Numbered from the stretch's first letter, positions 1 to 8,274 are shown. The stretch: 34,823 bases of DNA from Candidatus Bathyarchaeota archaeon (GCA_005881695.1 VBBT01000112.1:1-34823); one strand, 5' to 3'. Notes: generated from the sequence alone by a model not told the origin. A program made the numbers and translations.

Positions 1-227
1 AAATGGTAAAGGTGAACATGAGAGTAGAATCCATTGAAGGATTTTCGGGCCATTCAGACAGGAACCAGCTCCTAGGGTTCATCAAGAGAATGTCTCCCAA
101 GCCAACCAAGATTATCGTTAATCACGGGGAGAGAAGGAAGTCGGACTTGTTCGCCCAGAATGTAAACCGAATATTCGGAATTAAAACTGTCGTACCGGAC
201 GTTCTTGAATCAATAAGGCTACGATAA
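1..227 (+). CDS. aCPSF1/FttA-type beta-CASP ribonuclease, C-terminal fragment
   Basis: Only the last ~74 codons are in the window; the 5' end lies to the left. The visible part matches the end of archaeal KH-domain beta-CASP nucleases: the segment VESIEGFSGHSDRNQL contains the GHSD element with the late metal-site His, followed by a PTKIIVNHGE block and a terminal IRLR. In the family this enzyme cleaves RNA 3' ends and acts as the general archaeal transcription termination factor on U-rich sites. The reading frame is open from the window edge, so no start can be chosen. It converges on sepF with about 12 bp between stop codons. Family assignment is firm; separation from the KH-lacking paralogue aCPSF2 is inferred from the C-terminal wording. 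Confidence 0.82.
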   Translation, partial: MVKVNMRVESIEGFSGHSDRNQLLGFIKRMSPKPTKIIVNHGERRKSDLFAQNVNRIFGIKTVVPDVLESIRLR

Positions 228-239
228 CAAGCTAGAACG

Positions 240-566
240 TCATCGGGTTCCGGGAACCGCTTCGTTCTGTATCGGGGCCGCGGGGATCGCTCCCTCGGAC
301 GAGGCGGCTTCTTTCCTCCAAACCCTCACACCCGCCGGTGTTATGACGATCCGCTCTTCTCCGAGACGAGCGATGTCTCCGCCCAACGATTTCGTGTAGT
401 CCGTCAGCTCGGTGATTGCCAGTTTTGTCTCTTCGACGCTTTTCCGCGCCAAGGGCGTAATTCTTACGATGAGAATATTGCCTGTCCGGACTTCCCCTTT
501 TATCGTCTCTACATCGTCCAGCTCTTGAAGAGGGAGGGCTTTCACATAGATCGTAGAATGCTGCAT
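240..566 (-). CDS. sepF: SepF-like cell division protein (DUF552), short form
   Basis: A 108-residue protein matching the SepF core: a beta strand with YVKALPLQ, then GEVRTGNILIVRITPL, a helix (residues ~43-60) and LGGDIARLGEERIVITPAGVRVW. In archaea that use FtsZ, SepF is the membrane anchor that ties the FtsZ ring to the membrane. The unusual point is the N-terminus. The domain begins at about residue 5, so the amphipathic membrane-targeting helix of characterised archaeal SepF is absent, and an in-frame stop lies about 12 nt before the ATG, so the ORF cannot be extended. A Pro/Ala-rich tail of ~20 residues follows the core. A TTTAAA box lies ~58 nt upstream. Alternatively it is a SepF paralogue with another role. 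Confidence 0.8.
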   Translation of the reverse strand: MQHSTIYVKALPLQELDDVETIKGEVRTGNILIVRITPLARKSVEETKLAITELTDYTKSLGGDIARLGEERIVITPAGVRVWRKEAASSEGAIPAAPIQNEAVPGTR

Positions 567-659
567 GGGGAAAGATCAGGCTAGGCTCCGGGAGCTTATC
601 ATCGGGCTTGAGCCCGGTTCAACTTTAAACATTTCCCTGACTATTTTCGATAGAAAGCG

Positions 660-1163
660 TCAACTCGAACTCGGCACGGTCGGACCCTTGGGCTTTATCA
701 CCTCCCAGATCAGGTCCCCGACAAAATGGACGTTCTCAACAACCTTACCCTTTTTTGTCGCGGCCATTGGACCAGATCCCGTGAGCGCTCTTCCCACTGC
801 AAGGTATTTGCCGTGCTTCTCGTCGACGACTACCAGGAATTGCCTTTCAGCAAACTCTCCGTCCACCTTCCGGATTCCCGGAGCCATGATATCCGCTCCC
901 CCGACCACATGTGGAACAGCGCCCATGTCGACGACAATTCGTGGCATGCCGTCCAGCGCAGAGGTGTTGGTTAACACTGGTGCCAATTCACCTTTCCGCC
1001 TAAAGGCAATCGCCACGCCGTCGACAAATACGATCTCTGAGTCCTTGACAGTCTCTATCTCTACTCTAACTTTGTGAGTGAGATGTTGTTGGTTCGGAAG
1101 ACGTCGTAGCTCTTCAATCAGAGGCTTAGAATCCCGATCTTTGAGTATGGTTCTGACTGTCAA
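660..1163 (-). CDS. PUA-domain RNA-binding protein (MCT-1/Tma20-like)
   Basis: A 167-residue protein with an N-terminal alpha/beta region (~1-72; LIEELRRLPN, then VEIETVKDSEIVFVDGVAIAF) and a C-terminal PUA domain (~75-150; PRIVVDMGAVPHVVGGADIMAPGI, then a GKYLAVGRALTG strand pair). This order resembles the MCT-1 group of archaeal and eukaryotic PUA proteins, which bind structured RNA and in eukaryotes act in translation re-initiation and ribosome recycling. It is transcribed divergently from the LSm gene from a shared TTTAAA element, so RNA-related genes cluster here. The ATG lies ~32 bp from that box, consistent with an almost leaderless transcript. The RNA target cannot be read from the sequence. 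Confidence 0.8.
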   Translation of the reverse strand: MTVRTILKDRDSKPLIEELRRLPNQQHLTHKVRVEIETVKDSEIVFVDGVAIAFRRKGELAPVLTNTSALDGMPRIVVDMGAVPHVVGGADIMAPGIRKVDGEFAERQFLVVVDEKHGKYLAVGRALTGSGPMAATKKGKVVENVHFVGDLIWEVIKPKGPTVPSSS

Positions 1164-1192
1164 GACTTTTCGAAATCATCAAAGAGAGACAA

Positions 1193-1204
1193 TCTTTAAA
1201 AGAG
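1193..1204. promoter_or_regulatory. Shared divergent TATA element between PUA and LSm genes
   Basis: The 84-bp gap between the two start codons contains TCTTTAAAAGAG, which is close to palindromic around TTTAAA. It lies ~32 bp before the PUA ATG and ~47 bp before the LSm ATG. A TATA box normally sits about 26 bp before the transcription start, so it could serve both genes, giving a near-leaderless PUA transcript and a leader of ~20 nt for LSm. No clear Shine-Dalgarno sequence precedes LSm. This is position-based inference. Confidence 0.5.
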
Positions 1205-1246
1205 TACCTTCGCCGGACAAACCGCAACTCTCCGGTTGAACGATGA

Positions 1247-1477
1247 ATGTCTGAAGTTGCAGCGAAGATCTTCGAAGAGAGCCTGAACAAAGTAGTACTC
1301 GTCCAACTTAAAGGCGGACGAAGCGTGCGAGGAAGACTCTACAGCTTCGACCAGCACATGAACCTAGTACTCGAAGATGCGGAAGACGTCACTAACGCAG
1401 AGTCAACCAAGAAACTCGGGACTATCATTGTTCGAGGAGACAACGTGGTCCTCGTGTCCCCTCCACCAAAACGATAG
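1247..1477 (+). CDS. LSm/Sm-like archaeal protein (SmAP)
   Basis: A 76-residue protein of normal LSm length. The Sm1 motif spans ~16-50 (VLVQLKGGRSVRGRLYSFDQ then HMNLVLEDAED) and the Sm2 motif ~58-72 (GTIIVRGDNVVLVSP, with the diagnostic RGDN). LSm proteins form six- or seven-membered rings that bind U-rich RNA and take part in RNA turnover and tRNA processing. In many archaea the LSm gene is followed by ribosomal protein L37e; here no L37e is found, and ~280 bp without a convincing gene separates it from a surface-protein gene. A strong hairpin ~50 bp past the stop may end the transcript. Confidence 0.95.
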   Translation: MSEVAAKIFEESLNKVVLVQLKGGRSVRGRLYSFDQHMNLVLEDAEDVTNAESTKKLGTIIVRGDNVVLVSPPPKR

Positions 1478-1523
1478 GCGCATTCAGCTCTCTCCTAGTT
1501 TTGAAACCCGGTGGCCGGCCATT

Positions 1524-1545
1524 ACGAGAGCTCTACGAGAGCTCT
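1524..1545 (+). terminator. Tandem 11-bp repeat forming an 8-bp hairpin after LSm
   Basis: ACGAGAGCTCT occurs twice with no gap. Because AGAGCTCT is its own reverse complement, positions 1527-1534 and 1538-1545 can pair as a perfect 8-bp stem with the loop ACG. It lies ~50 bp after the LSm stop. No long T-run follows, so it may be a 3'-end stabilising structure or processing site rather than a classical terminator. The rest of the gap to the next gene shows only a TATA-like box. Confidence 0.4.
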
Positions 1546-1711
1546 ATGCTATCGTGTATAGACTTGCCGTAAGAGGAAAATGAAAAACGATGGAGAATCC
1601 CACCAACTTAGCAAGGCAGTTCAGCAAACTCGAGTCCGATCGCGAATTTCAAATTCAAACCCAATAGATCGCGTCAATTCATGCCAACTGAAAGACGACG
1701 ACTTACAAAGG

Positions 1712-1718
1712 TTAAATA
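1712..1718 (+). promoter_or_regulatory. TATA-like box before the surface-protein gene
   Basis: TTAAATA stands ~47 bp before the TTG start of the large surface protein, which predicts a leader of about 20 nt. A short inverted repeat GCCG-N6-CGGC lies between the box and the start. No purine-rich upstream BRE was clear enough to name. Support is from sequence position only. Confidence 0.4.
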
Positions 1719-1758
1719 GAATCCGCCGGGCAGTCGGCGTTTCACACCGTGAAACGTC

Positions 1759-4446
1759 TTGAATCGGGGGGCCTTATGCGTGATTCTCATAATTCTATCT
1801 CTGATGCCCGCCATTCCCCCAACCCTACAGACAAACCATGGCTTCTCGACCCACCCGAGGCAGACCTCAACCTACGTGGCAGGCGGGGACCCTAACGGCA
1901 CTCTTGTAGCTTTCAATGCGTCCCGTGCTCAATTCGACATATACACACAACAAACTCCGGGCGAAGTCAACCCGGGAACTGGAGGGGGAACCCTCACTTG
2001 GTTTGGAGGTAACTTCACGAACACACAGACGGGAGCACCCGTTTCAAACACCGGTTTCAACTACACCATCCAAAGCAACACCATTGGCACTCAGAACGTG
2101 ACATGGCCCACGGTCAATATACCACACGGAAACTTCTCCTCGACCACGTACCTCAAATTCGATTGGCGAGGTAACACAGGGAACGGAACCAAGGCAAGCT
2201 ACCTGGTCTACAACGGAACGAGAGTCGCACCTCCGATCAATGTCACAAAGGTCGACCAAAAAACGATCACAGGGGGGGACCGATCCATTACCTTAGGGAC
2301 GCCTCCAGTTAGCTGCGGCCCCAATGACGAATGCTTGGATGTCTCCAGGTTCATCGGTTTCAATCTTACCCTGACATTCCTGTTCAACTCTAACTCGACT
2401 GGAAAGAGGTTGAGCGTCAGAGTGAGCGACATCGAGGTCGTATCAGCAGATGGTGCCCCAACCAGTTCGTTTTCACACTCCATGAAGCTCGACCCAGCAG
2501 ACTCGACCAAAGTCATCCACAACGCTGATCTAACTCTGACCTACTACGCAAATGTCACCTATCCCAAACCCAACTCTCCTACGGTGCACTTGAACCACAT
2601 CTGGTCACAGATGACCATAACTTACTACTACCCGAACTCGTACACTGGCATCACCATCACCCAGAATGGGACACCAATCTTCCCAACCATCTCGCCCGCC
2701 GTCCCGCTAGCCCAAGGAGATTGCTCAACTGCATTCTGTACTAACATTCATTTCATTGGCCTGAACATGACCGTGTCAAACCCAAGTTCAGCACTGAGAG
2801 CAAGTATCAACATCATCGGAAACTCGATCAATGCCGAAGCTGGAATCGAAACCACACTGGGCGGCGTCACTACGACATATTGGGGCCCTGGAGACCTCTT
2901 GCAACTAAAGGTCAATACTCGTCAAGGAGTCAATGTCACCGGGTCCAACATAGTATCCGCCAACAGGACCGGGATAGTCAGGTTAAGTCAAACATTCGCC
3001 AATGTCAGGAGGGGAATCTCTCTCGAAAACTTCACCACTCCACTTCCACAAGATACATCCTTGCTTGGTTTGTGGACCGTGAGTGGCAATTTCACCAACG
3101 GCTACGACTACGGGTTCAACTCCACCTCGTTCACGCTCGAACAGCTCGGAGTCAGCGGATTCACATATTCCGGAAACAATCAACGCTTGACCACTAGCGG
3201 CACACTGACTCACGCGCCGACTATGTCGCCCGAACCGATCGTGAATGGTTATGTCTTTGCGATAGACAGCGGATCCGGAGCGGCTCCATTATCGACCCCG
3301 ACAATAACCAGCGGCACTGGAATGTACATTTCCAACATCACATTACTCAACGGAGTCTTCACATCGGGCCAAGCACTGATAATGACGTTCACACTAGTCA
3401 ACCCGACCGGAGTCGCGATGAACGCCACTCTTACTATAGACCATGAATGGGTCGCCAATACGCCACATGATTCGAACGCCACAGTTACGATCCCCTCAGG
3501 AGACCGTCCCTTCTTACTTAGAACAAATTACGTCTACAAACTCAGCGCAACATTAACACCCGCCGGCATCGACACGATAGTCACAGGACTTTCTAGTGGT
3601 AACAGCGTTTCCGCGAACCTGCCACCAGGCAACCCTCCGGTAACAAGCCTAAGACAACAGTCGGGGCTGTTCAAACTAATCGTCACGAGTAACCCCGCCT
3701 CCAGCTCGGCGACCTCCCCCTGCGTCCCGCAGTGCAAGAACGGCTTGGAATCCCCAGCGTACGCCTACGTCTTGGTGAACCCGCCGGTTCCGGGGAGGCT
3801 TCTCGCGTCTGCTAGTTTCATGTCAACAGCAAGTGGAGCTTTCTCTGCGCCAATTACTTCGGGCAAGATACTTGGGGCTACCAAGTTGATATTCTTGTCT
3901 TTGGGAAGGGACGTTAATGGTCTCGCGATTACAGTGCAAGACAAGTCGACAAAGGAGTCTACGATCCTTCAATCAAGCATTGGAAACGTTCCAACCGCGA
4001 CCGAGAATCAGCCGACGAGCATAACCCTTCATCTGACAAGTAATTCGACAATCATAGACATGAATATCACGATCAGCTTGAACCTTCAAGGGATTGGATT
4101 GGTCCAAAGCCAATCTGGAATCTACATCCCGCACGGTGCGTCAAAGGACGTGACCTTCGACTTCAACGCCCCAGCTTCGGCTGGAGTGTATGCACTGACA
4201 TTCTTCTCTCCTGACTACGGTGCCCCGCTGATCACCGGTACATTACAAGTATCTCTTCTGCAGAGCTCTCTCCAGATCATTATCCCTGCAATTATCGGAC
4301 TCGCCGCTGCGATCATCATCCTCCTATTTTTCTTGTTCCGGAAAAAACCACTCGCCGAAGCCCAATCAACCGAGAAAGAGAAGACCAAGCCAACGAAACC
4401 TCCTAAATCAAATCCTAGCTCTTCGACCTCGAAATCCTTAACTTAA
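1759..4446 (+). CDS. Large membrane-anchored extracellular surface protein
   Basis: An 895-residue protein of unknown family. A signal peptide covers ~1-25 (MNRGALCVILIILSLMPAIP), a single membrane helix ~838-860, and a Lys/Pro/Ser-rich cytoplasmic tail (~35 residues) closes it. The long outside part is rich in Thr, Ser and Asn with many N-X-S/T sequons (NGT, NFT, NYT, NVT, NLT, NST), as expected for a glycosylated surface or S-layer-associated protein. Three close Cys pairs (CGPNDEC, CSTAFC, CVPQC) could form small disulfide loops. No catalytic motif was recognised. The start is TTG, nine bases after an in-frame stop; an internal GTG at 1780 would still leave a shorter signal peptide. It stands alone upstream of rpo12, from which it looks functionally unrelated. 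Confidence 0.75.
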   Translation: MNRGALCVILIILSLMPAIPPTLQTNHGFSTHPRQTSTYVAGGDPNGTLVAFNASRAQFDIYTQQTPGEVNPGTGGGTLTWFGGNFTNTQTGAPVSNTGFNYTIQSNTIGTQNVTWPTVNIPHGNFSSTTYLKFDWRGNTGNGTKASYLVYNGTRVAPPINVTKVDQKTITGGDRSITLGTPPVSCGPNDECLDVSRFIGFNLTLTFLFNSNSTGKRLSVRVSDIEVVSADGAPTSSFSHSMKLDPADSTKVIHNADLTLTYYANVTYPKPNSPTVHLNHIWSQMTITYYYPNSYTGITITQNGTPIFPTISPAVPLAQGDCSTAFCTNIHFIGLNMTVSNPSSALRASINIIGNSINAEAGIETTLGGVTTTYWGPGDLLQLKVNTRQGVNVTGSNIVSANRTGIVRLSQTFANVRRGISLENFTTPLPQDTSLLGLWTVSGNFTNGYDYGFNSTSFTLEQLGVSGFTYSGNNQRLTTSGTLTHAPTMSPEPIVNGYVFAIDSGSGAAPLSTPTITSGTGMYISNITLLNGVFTSGQALIMTFTLVNPTGVAMNATLTIDHEWVANTPHDSNATVTIPSGDRPFLLRTNYVYKLSATLTPAGIDTIVTGLSSGNSVSANLPPGNPPVTSLRQQSGLFKLIVTSNPASSSATSPCVPQCKNGLESPAYAYVLVNPPVPGRLLASASFMSTASGAFSAPITSGKILGATKLIFLSLGRDVNGLAITVQDKSTKESTILQSSIGNVPTATENQPTSITLHLTSNSTIIDMNITISLNLQGIGLVQSQSGIYIPHGASKDVTFDFNAPASAGVYALTFFSPDYGAPLITGTLQVSLLQSSLQIIIPAIIGLAAAIIILLFFLFRKKPLAEAQSTEKEKTKPTKPPKSNPSSSTSKSLT

Positions 4447-4483
4447 AGCGAGAGCGTCTTAATGAGATTCTTGGTTTAGCGTT

Positions 4484-4705
4484 ATGGAGTCTGGTCCTGA
4501 AGAACCCCTAGGAGAATCGTTACCACCAGAAGCTCCGCCCCGAGAACGAAATCCGGGCGGGCTCATTTATGAATGCATAAACTGCGGGTCGAAATTAACG
4601 GCTGACCAGCTTGCCATGACACCGGAGATCAAATGCCCTTTCTGCGGTTATAGGATTCTTCGAAAGGTAAGACCTCCAATCGTAAAGCATGTGAAGGCCA
4701 GATAA
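4484..4705 (+). CDS. rpoP: DNA-directed RNA polymerase subunit Rpo12 (RpoP)
   Basis: A 73-residue protein whose C-terminal half is the Rpb12/RpoP zinc ribbon: YECINCG (C31, C34) and KCPFCGYRILRKVRPP (C51, C54), with the typical GYRIL-K-RPP ending. In archaeal RNA polymerase this subunit sits in the Rpo3/Rpo10/Rpo11/Rpo12 assembly platform. The usual protein is ~45-50 residues; here an acidic, Pro-rich leader of ~26 residues (EEPLGESLPPEAPPRERNP) precedes the ribbon. I saw no convincing internal start at the ribbon, so the extension is probably translated. glyS follows after 38 bp, probably in the same transcript. Confidence 0.9.
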   Translation: MESGPEEPLGESLPPEAPPRERNPGGLIYECINCGSKLTADQLAMTPEIKCPFCGYRILRKVRPPIVKHVKAR

Positions 4706-4743
4706 GGCCGACCGAGTCCTTTCGGAGAACCGATATCGAGAAC

Positions 4744-6507
4744 ATGCTCGATTCTGATCGAACTCTGAGCCGAGAACCCTTGCAGCAACAAATCAAAGAC
4801 AAACACAAGCTTTTGTCCGAGACCGCTCGGCGGAGAGGATTCTTCTGGGGCTCATTCGAAATCTACGGAGGCCTCAGCGGATTCCTGGATCTAGGCCCTC
4901 TCGGCGTCGGACTCAAGAGACAGATAGAAGATACGTGGCGAGAATTCTTCCTCCGACGTCATGGATTTGTCGAGATCTCGACGCCAATAATTACCCCTCA
5001 CAAGGTGTTGGAAGCTTCGGGTCACGTTGAGAACTTCAAAGACCCCATGACCGAGTGCAGTAATTGCAAGAGAAGATTCCGAGCAGACCAACTGGTTAAG
5101 GAAGCTACCGGCCTCGAGACCGAAGGCATGAGTCTGGAGCAACTTGGCACGCTCCTGAAGGAGAAACACGTGAAATGCCCTGAGTGCGGCGGCGAACTAG
5201 GCCATCCCCAATACTTCATGACAATGTTCAAGACTAGCATAGGCCCGTACGGCGAGGACCCTGCCTACGGCCGCCCGGAAGCCGCTCAAGGAATATTCGT
5301 CAACTTCCGCCGAATCTTCGAGACTATGAGGGAGAGGTTTCCAATAGGAATAGCCCAAGTGGGAACAGTCCTTCGCAACGAGATATCCCCTAGACAGGGT
5401 CCTATACGACTGCGGGAGTTCACGATAATGGATTTCGAACTCTTCTTCGACCCGGAAGAGCCTGACTGCCCATACCTAGACGAGGTGGCGTCTGAAGAGT
5501 TATCGATCGTTACCGAGGAAAATAGAAAGAAAGGCGCGGAAAATGCAACTAAGGTCAAGGTAGGCGAAGCTGTCAAGAGACAAGTGATCAAGGCACCTTG
5601 GGCAGCATACTTCATGGCGCTGTCGAAACGGTTCCTAAATCAACTCGGGGTCGATGGGCGACATCAAAGATTCTTCGAAAAACTTCCAACCGAAAGGGCT
5701 CACTATTCGGCCCAGACATTTGACCACGAAGTTGAACTGGACCGCTGGGGCTGGACTGAGGTAGCGGGTTTTGCGTATAGAACAGACTACGACTTGCGAA
5801 AACATATAGAAGCGACAGGAGAGGACTTGCAAGTGTTCAAACCCTATCAAACACCTCACTTCCGAAAGGTCAAATCGATCAGGCCAAACCACCAAAACAT
5901 CAGAAAAATATTTCGAGAAGAAACGGGAAGAGTCGCTGATCTGATATCCAAAGAGGACCCCGAAAGATTTCTCCGGGCCAAGAAAGCTGGAGAGTTAGTG
6001 AGAATTGGAGAGTACACTGTTCCCCCAGACTGTTTCGACGTAGTTGAGGAAGAGGTAAAGGAAACTGGGACCCGTTTCGTACCTTACGTAATCGAGCCAA
6101 GTTTCGGAGTGGAACGTCTTCTCTACACGACCCTCGAGTACAACCTTACATTGAAGGAGGATAGGCTCATTCTAGGACTCCCATTCAACCTCGCTCCCAT
6201 TCAAGCGTCCGTCTTTCCTTTGGTAAACAAGGACGGGTTACAAAAGAGAGCCACGGAAGTGTACGAAGCGCTCATCGCCGACGGCTTGAGGGTAGAGTAT
6301 GATGAATCGGGCTCCATTGGAAGGAGATACGCTAGGGCCGACGAAGCAGGCGTGCCTCTTGGAATCACAATCGATTATGACACCCTCAAAGATGACACGG
6401 TCACTGTTCGAGATCGCGATAGCTGGAGCCAAAAGAGAACCCCTATCGGAACGCTAGCATCAACAATCCACACCATGGTAAAAGAAGGGTTCAACTCTCC
6501 AAAATGA
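4744..6507 (+). CDS. glyS: Glycyl-tRNA synthetase, archaeal/eukaryotic dimeric type
   Basis: A 587-residue class II synthetase that charges tRNA-Gly. The N-terminal RRGFFWGSFEIYGGLSGFLD (~30-49) is the characteristic GlyRS opening. A zinc-binding insertion has CSNC (C105, C108) and CPECGG (C145, C148). Class II motif 2 is around GPIRLREFTIMDFELFFDP, motif 3 around PSFGVERLLYTTLEY, and the C-terminal anticodon-binding domain begins near LPFNLAPIQASVFPLV. Length and order match the alpha2 archaeal enzyme rather than the bacterial alpha2beta2 form. The ATG is 38 bp after rpo12. Nothing looks damaged. Confidence 0.97.
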   Translation: MLDSDRTLSREPLQQQIKDKHKLLSETARRRGFFWGSFEIYGGLSGFLDLGPLGVGLKRQIEDTWREFFLRRHGFVEISTPIITPHKVLEASGHVENFKDPMTECSNCKRRFRADQLVKEATGLETEGMSLEQLGTLLKEKHVKCPECGGELGHPQYFMTMFKTSIGPYGEDPAYGRPEAAQGIFVNFRRIFETMRERFPIGIAQVGTVLRNEISPRQGPIRLREFTIMDFELFFDPEEPDCPYLDEVASEELSIVTEENRKKGAENATKVKVGEAVKRQVIKAPWAAYFMALSKRFLNQLGVDGRHQRFFEKLPTERAHYSAQTFDHEVELDRWGWTEVAGFAYRTDYDLRKHIEATGEDLQVFKPYQTPHFRKVKSIRPNHQNIRKIFREETGRVADLISKEDPERFLRAKKAGELVRIGEYTVPPDCFDVVEEEVKETGTRFVPYVIEPSFGVERLLYTTLEYNLTLKEDRLILGLPFNLAPIQASVFPLVNKDGLQKRATEVYEALIADGLRVEYDESGSIGRRYARADEAGVPLGITIDYDTLKDDTVTVRDRDSWSQKRTPIGTLASTIHTMVKEGFNSPK

Positions 6508-6574
6508 CCCAGATTAGACTGCTGCTAGTTTTTTATGGCAAGGATAGCATCACATTGCGAGACGGTGCTACTTG

Positions 6575-7234
6575 ATGACCTTTCCAGTCGAAACCGAAGC
6601 GAACATACGACGGAGAATCCTCGACATATGTAGAGAACAGACTAGGAACGTGGTAGACATAACCCGCGAACTAGCCCTCATGACAGACAACGTTTCAGAT
6701 GGAAAAGCCAAGGAAGCGAAGGAACACTACCAGAACATGTTGAAGATTCTGGGAGACTTCGAAGGAACCAAGAAGAAACTTCTGGAAGAAGTCGCTTCAT
6801 TCGGGACCCTCCTCAGCAACCGGGAGGATTTCATCAGGTTGATCTTCAAGATAGGTGAAGTTGCCGACTATGCCCAGGGCATTGGTTACCGCCTGTCCGC
6901 GGTAATCGACCGCAACTGGAAGGTTGACAAGAAATACACCAAGCGGCTTGCGGAACTGAACGCCCTAGTGCTCGAGGAAATGTCCAAGATAAGAGAGACT
7001 GTAATGTCCCTCGGGTTCAACCCAACCAAGGCCATGGAGCTCTCCAGAGGAGTCGAGGAAACAGAAAAGAAAGTTGACATGGCCTATCGATCTCTCGACC
7101 TCGAAGTACTAGATGAGAAGATTCCGTTACGAACTCTCCTACTAGTCAGAGACCTTGGTGCTCACATGGAGAATATGGCCGACCTAGGGGTGGACGTTGT
7201 AGACCTGATCAGGGTAATCGCCCTGACGGCCTAG
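6575..7234 (+). CDS. DUF47 family PhoU-like helical protein
   Basis: A protein of ~219 residues that is nearly all alpha-helical with heptad-like stretches, matching the DUF47/TIGR00153 (PhoU-like) family. Recognisable parts are REQTRNVVDITRELALM, the middle FIRLIFKIGEVADYAQGIGYRL and a C-terminal LLLVRDLGAHMENMADLGVD, where the acidic residues would bind metal in PhoU-like folds. Family members are often linked to phosphate transporters, but no Pit or Pst gene is next to it here, so phosphate involvement is not supported by context. The frame also has a TTG at 6572 directly before the ATG; the ATG is preferred. endA follows after 7 bp. Confidence 0.75.
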   Translation: MTFPVETEANIRRRILDICREQTRNVVDITRELALMTDNVSDGKAKEAKEHYQNMLKILGDFEGTKKKLLEEVASFGTLLSNREDFIRLIFKIGEVADYAQGIGYRLSAVIDRNWKVDKKYTKRLAELNALVLEEMSKIRETVMSLGFNPTKAMELSRGVEETEKKVDMAYRSLDLEVLDEKIPLRTLLLVRDLGAHMENMADLGVDVVDLIRVIALTA

Positions 7235-7241
7235 AAAAATC

Positions 7242-7811
7242 ATGAAGTCCACGACCCTTCAAGGCGAAGCTGAACTCATCGGAACCCGTCTCATAGTATG
7301 GGATGCCAAAACCGGGCTCGACATTTACCGCTCGGGCTTCTTCGGAAAACCAGTTGGAATACCCAAACCAAAGCCTGACCAAGACTTCGACGTTCCATTA
7401 TTGCTCGACCTCATGGAAGGGCTATACCTTCTCGAGCATCAAAGGATATCAGTAATTGACGGGAGAACCAAAGAACCAGTTCGCAGATCACTTTTACTGA
7501 GAGAAGCGAGAGAGACGTATCGTGGATTCAGTCAAGCATACCAAGTATACAAGGACCTGAGAAACAAGGGCTACATAGTTACGCCCGGAATAAAATTCGG
7601 TGCTGACTTTGCAGTCTATGAGCACGGACCTGGGATAGATCACGCGCCCTTCATCGTCTCGGTCGAAGATCCAGAGTCCATCATGGGGCCTTTCGAGGTA
7701 GTCCGAGCTGGAAGGCTAGCGACAACCGTAAGGAAGCAATTCATCATTGCTATTCCAGACACGAAGCAGAACGAGATCAGATATCTCGTTTTTAGCTGGT
7801 TCAAAGCCTAA
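7242..7811 (+). CDS. endA: tRNA-splicing endonuclease
   Basis: A 189-residue enzyme, the length of the homotetrameric alpha4 type, which cuts bulge-helix-bulge motifs to remove archaeal tRNA and rRNA introns. The C-terminal catalytic domain shows YKDLRNKGYIVTPGIKFGAD and the triad as Tyr126 (FAVYEHGP), His134 (DHAPFIVSV) and Lys165 (TVRKQF). The N-terminal half (ELIGTRLIVWD, then PLLLDLMEGLYLLE) is the usual domain. It is 7 bp after the DUF47 gene, so cotranscription is likely. Its stop codon overlaps the stop codon of the convergent metallopeptidase gene. Confidence 0.96.
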   Translation: MKSTTLQGEAELIGTRLIVWDAKTGLDIYRSGFFGKPVGIPKPKPDQDFDVPLLLDLMEGLYLLEHQRISVIDGRTKEPVRRSLLLREARETYRGFSQAYQVYKDLRNKGYIVTPGIKFGADFAVYEHGPGIDHAPFIVSVEDPESIMGPFEVVRAGRLATTVRKQFIIAIPDTKQNEIRYLVFSWFKA

Positions 7812-8197
7812 CTCGAGCCATCAGATCGGCCATCGCCGCTCTGGGCATTCCTTAGGAAGGAAAGAGCGAAATCACGCGCGTGTCGCTCGGTCCCTCTATG
7901 TTTCCCACCCACATGTCTCAAGTGATGGTAAAATTCGTGGATCAACACGTATGGATCAAACATGTATTCTTCATTTGACATGTAGATAGTCCGCTCCCTA
8001 TGGACATAGCATCCGAGCGCCCTTTTCTCGCCTTTCGGCAGACCTATCCTTAGGGCAGGCCTATCCACGCGGTAGTGCGCGCAGAGGGCGTCGAGCGCTG
8101 CCTCAGGTTTCCTCTCGATTGCGATGAGACGAACAATCCCTCCCTGGAAGTTGGCCTCGTCGGACGCGGTTCTTCGCCCAAGCTGTGACGGGCTCAA
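7808..8197 (-). CDS. Small HExxH zinc-metallopeptidase-like protein
   Basis: A 129-residue protein with one HExxH motif (LIHEFYHHLRH; H87, E88, H91) followed by a helix ERHARDFALSFL, which could carry the third ligand. The arrangement of a short strand-rich part, the HEFYHH helix and then a second helix is like minimal zincin or SprT/ImmA-type domains, but no exact family can be named. There is no signal peptide, so it is probably cytoplasmic. The start is TTG (MSPSQLGRRT); other starts inside the first 20 residues are possible. It is convergent with endA, sharing a 4-bp stop overlap. Zinc binding is likely; proteolysis is inference. Confidence 0.7.
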   Translation of the reverse strand: MSPSQLGRRTASDEANFQGGIVRLIAIERKPEAALDALCAHYRVDRPALRIGLPKGEKRALGCYVHRERTIYMSNEEYMFDPYVLIHEFYHHLRHVGGKHRGTERHARDFALSFLRNAQSGDGRSDGSS

Positions 8198-8274
8198 AAC
8201 CCGTCAACTACTGTCACGACAAATCTTACCTCACGTGTTAGTGCCAAAGTCGTCGATGTTTTCTCAATGTAACT

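Noticed and set aside
565-1077. 170-residue plus-strand frame
   Set aside because: It lies antisense to the PUA gene, whose protein is clearly conserved; the frame is a shadow of it.
1580-1762. 60-residue open frame before the surface-protein gene
   Set aside because: Composition is unlike the neighbours, no domain is visible, and it spans the TATA-like box and start of the next gene.
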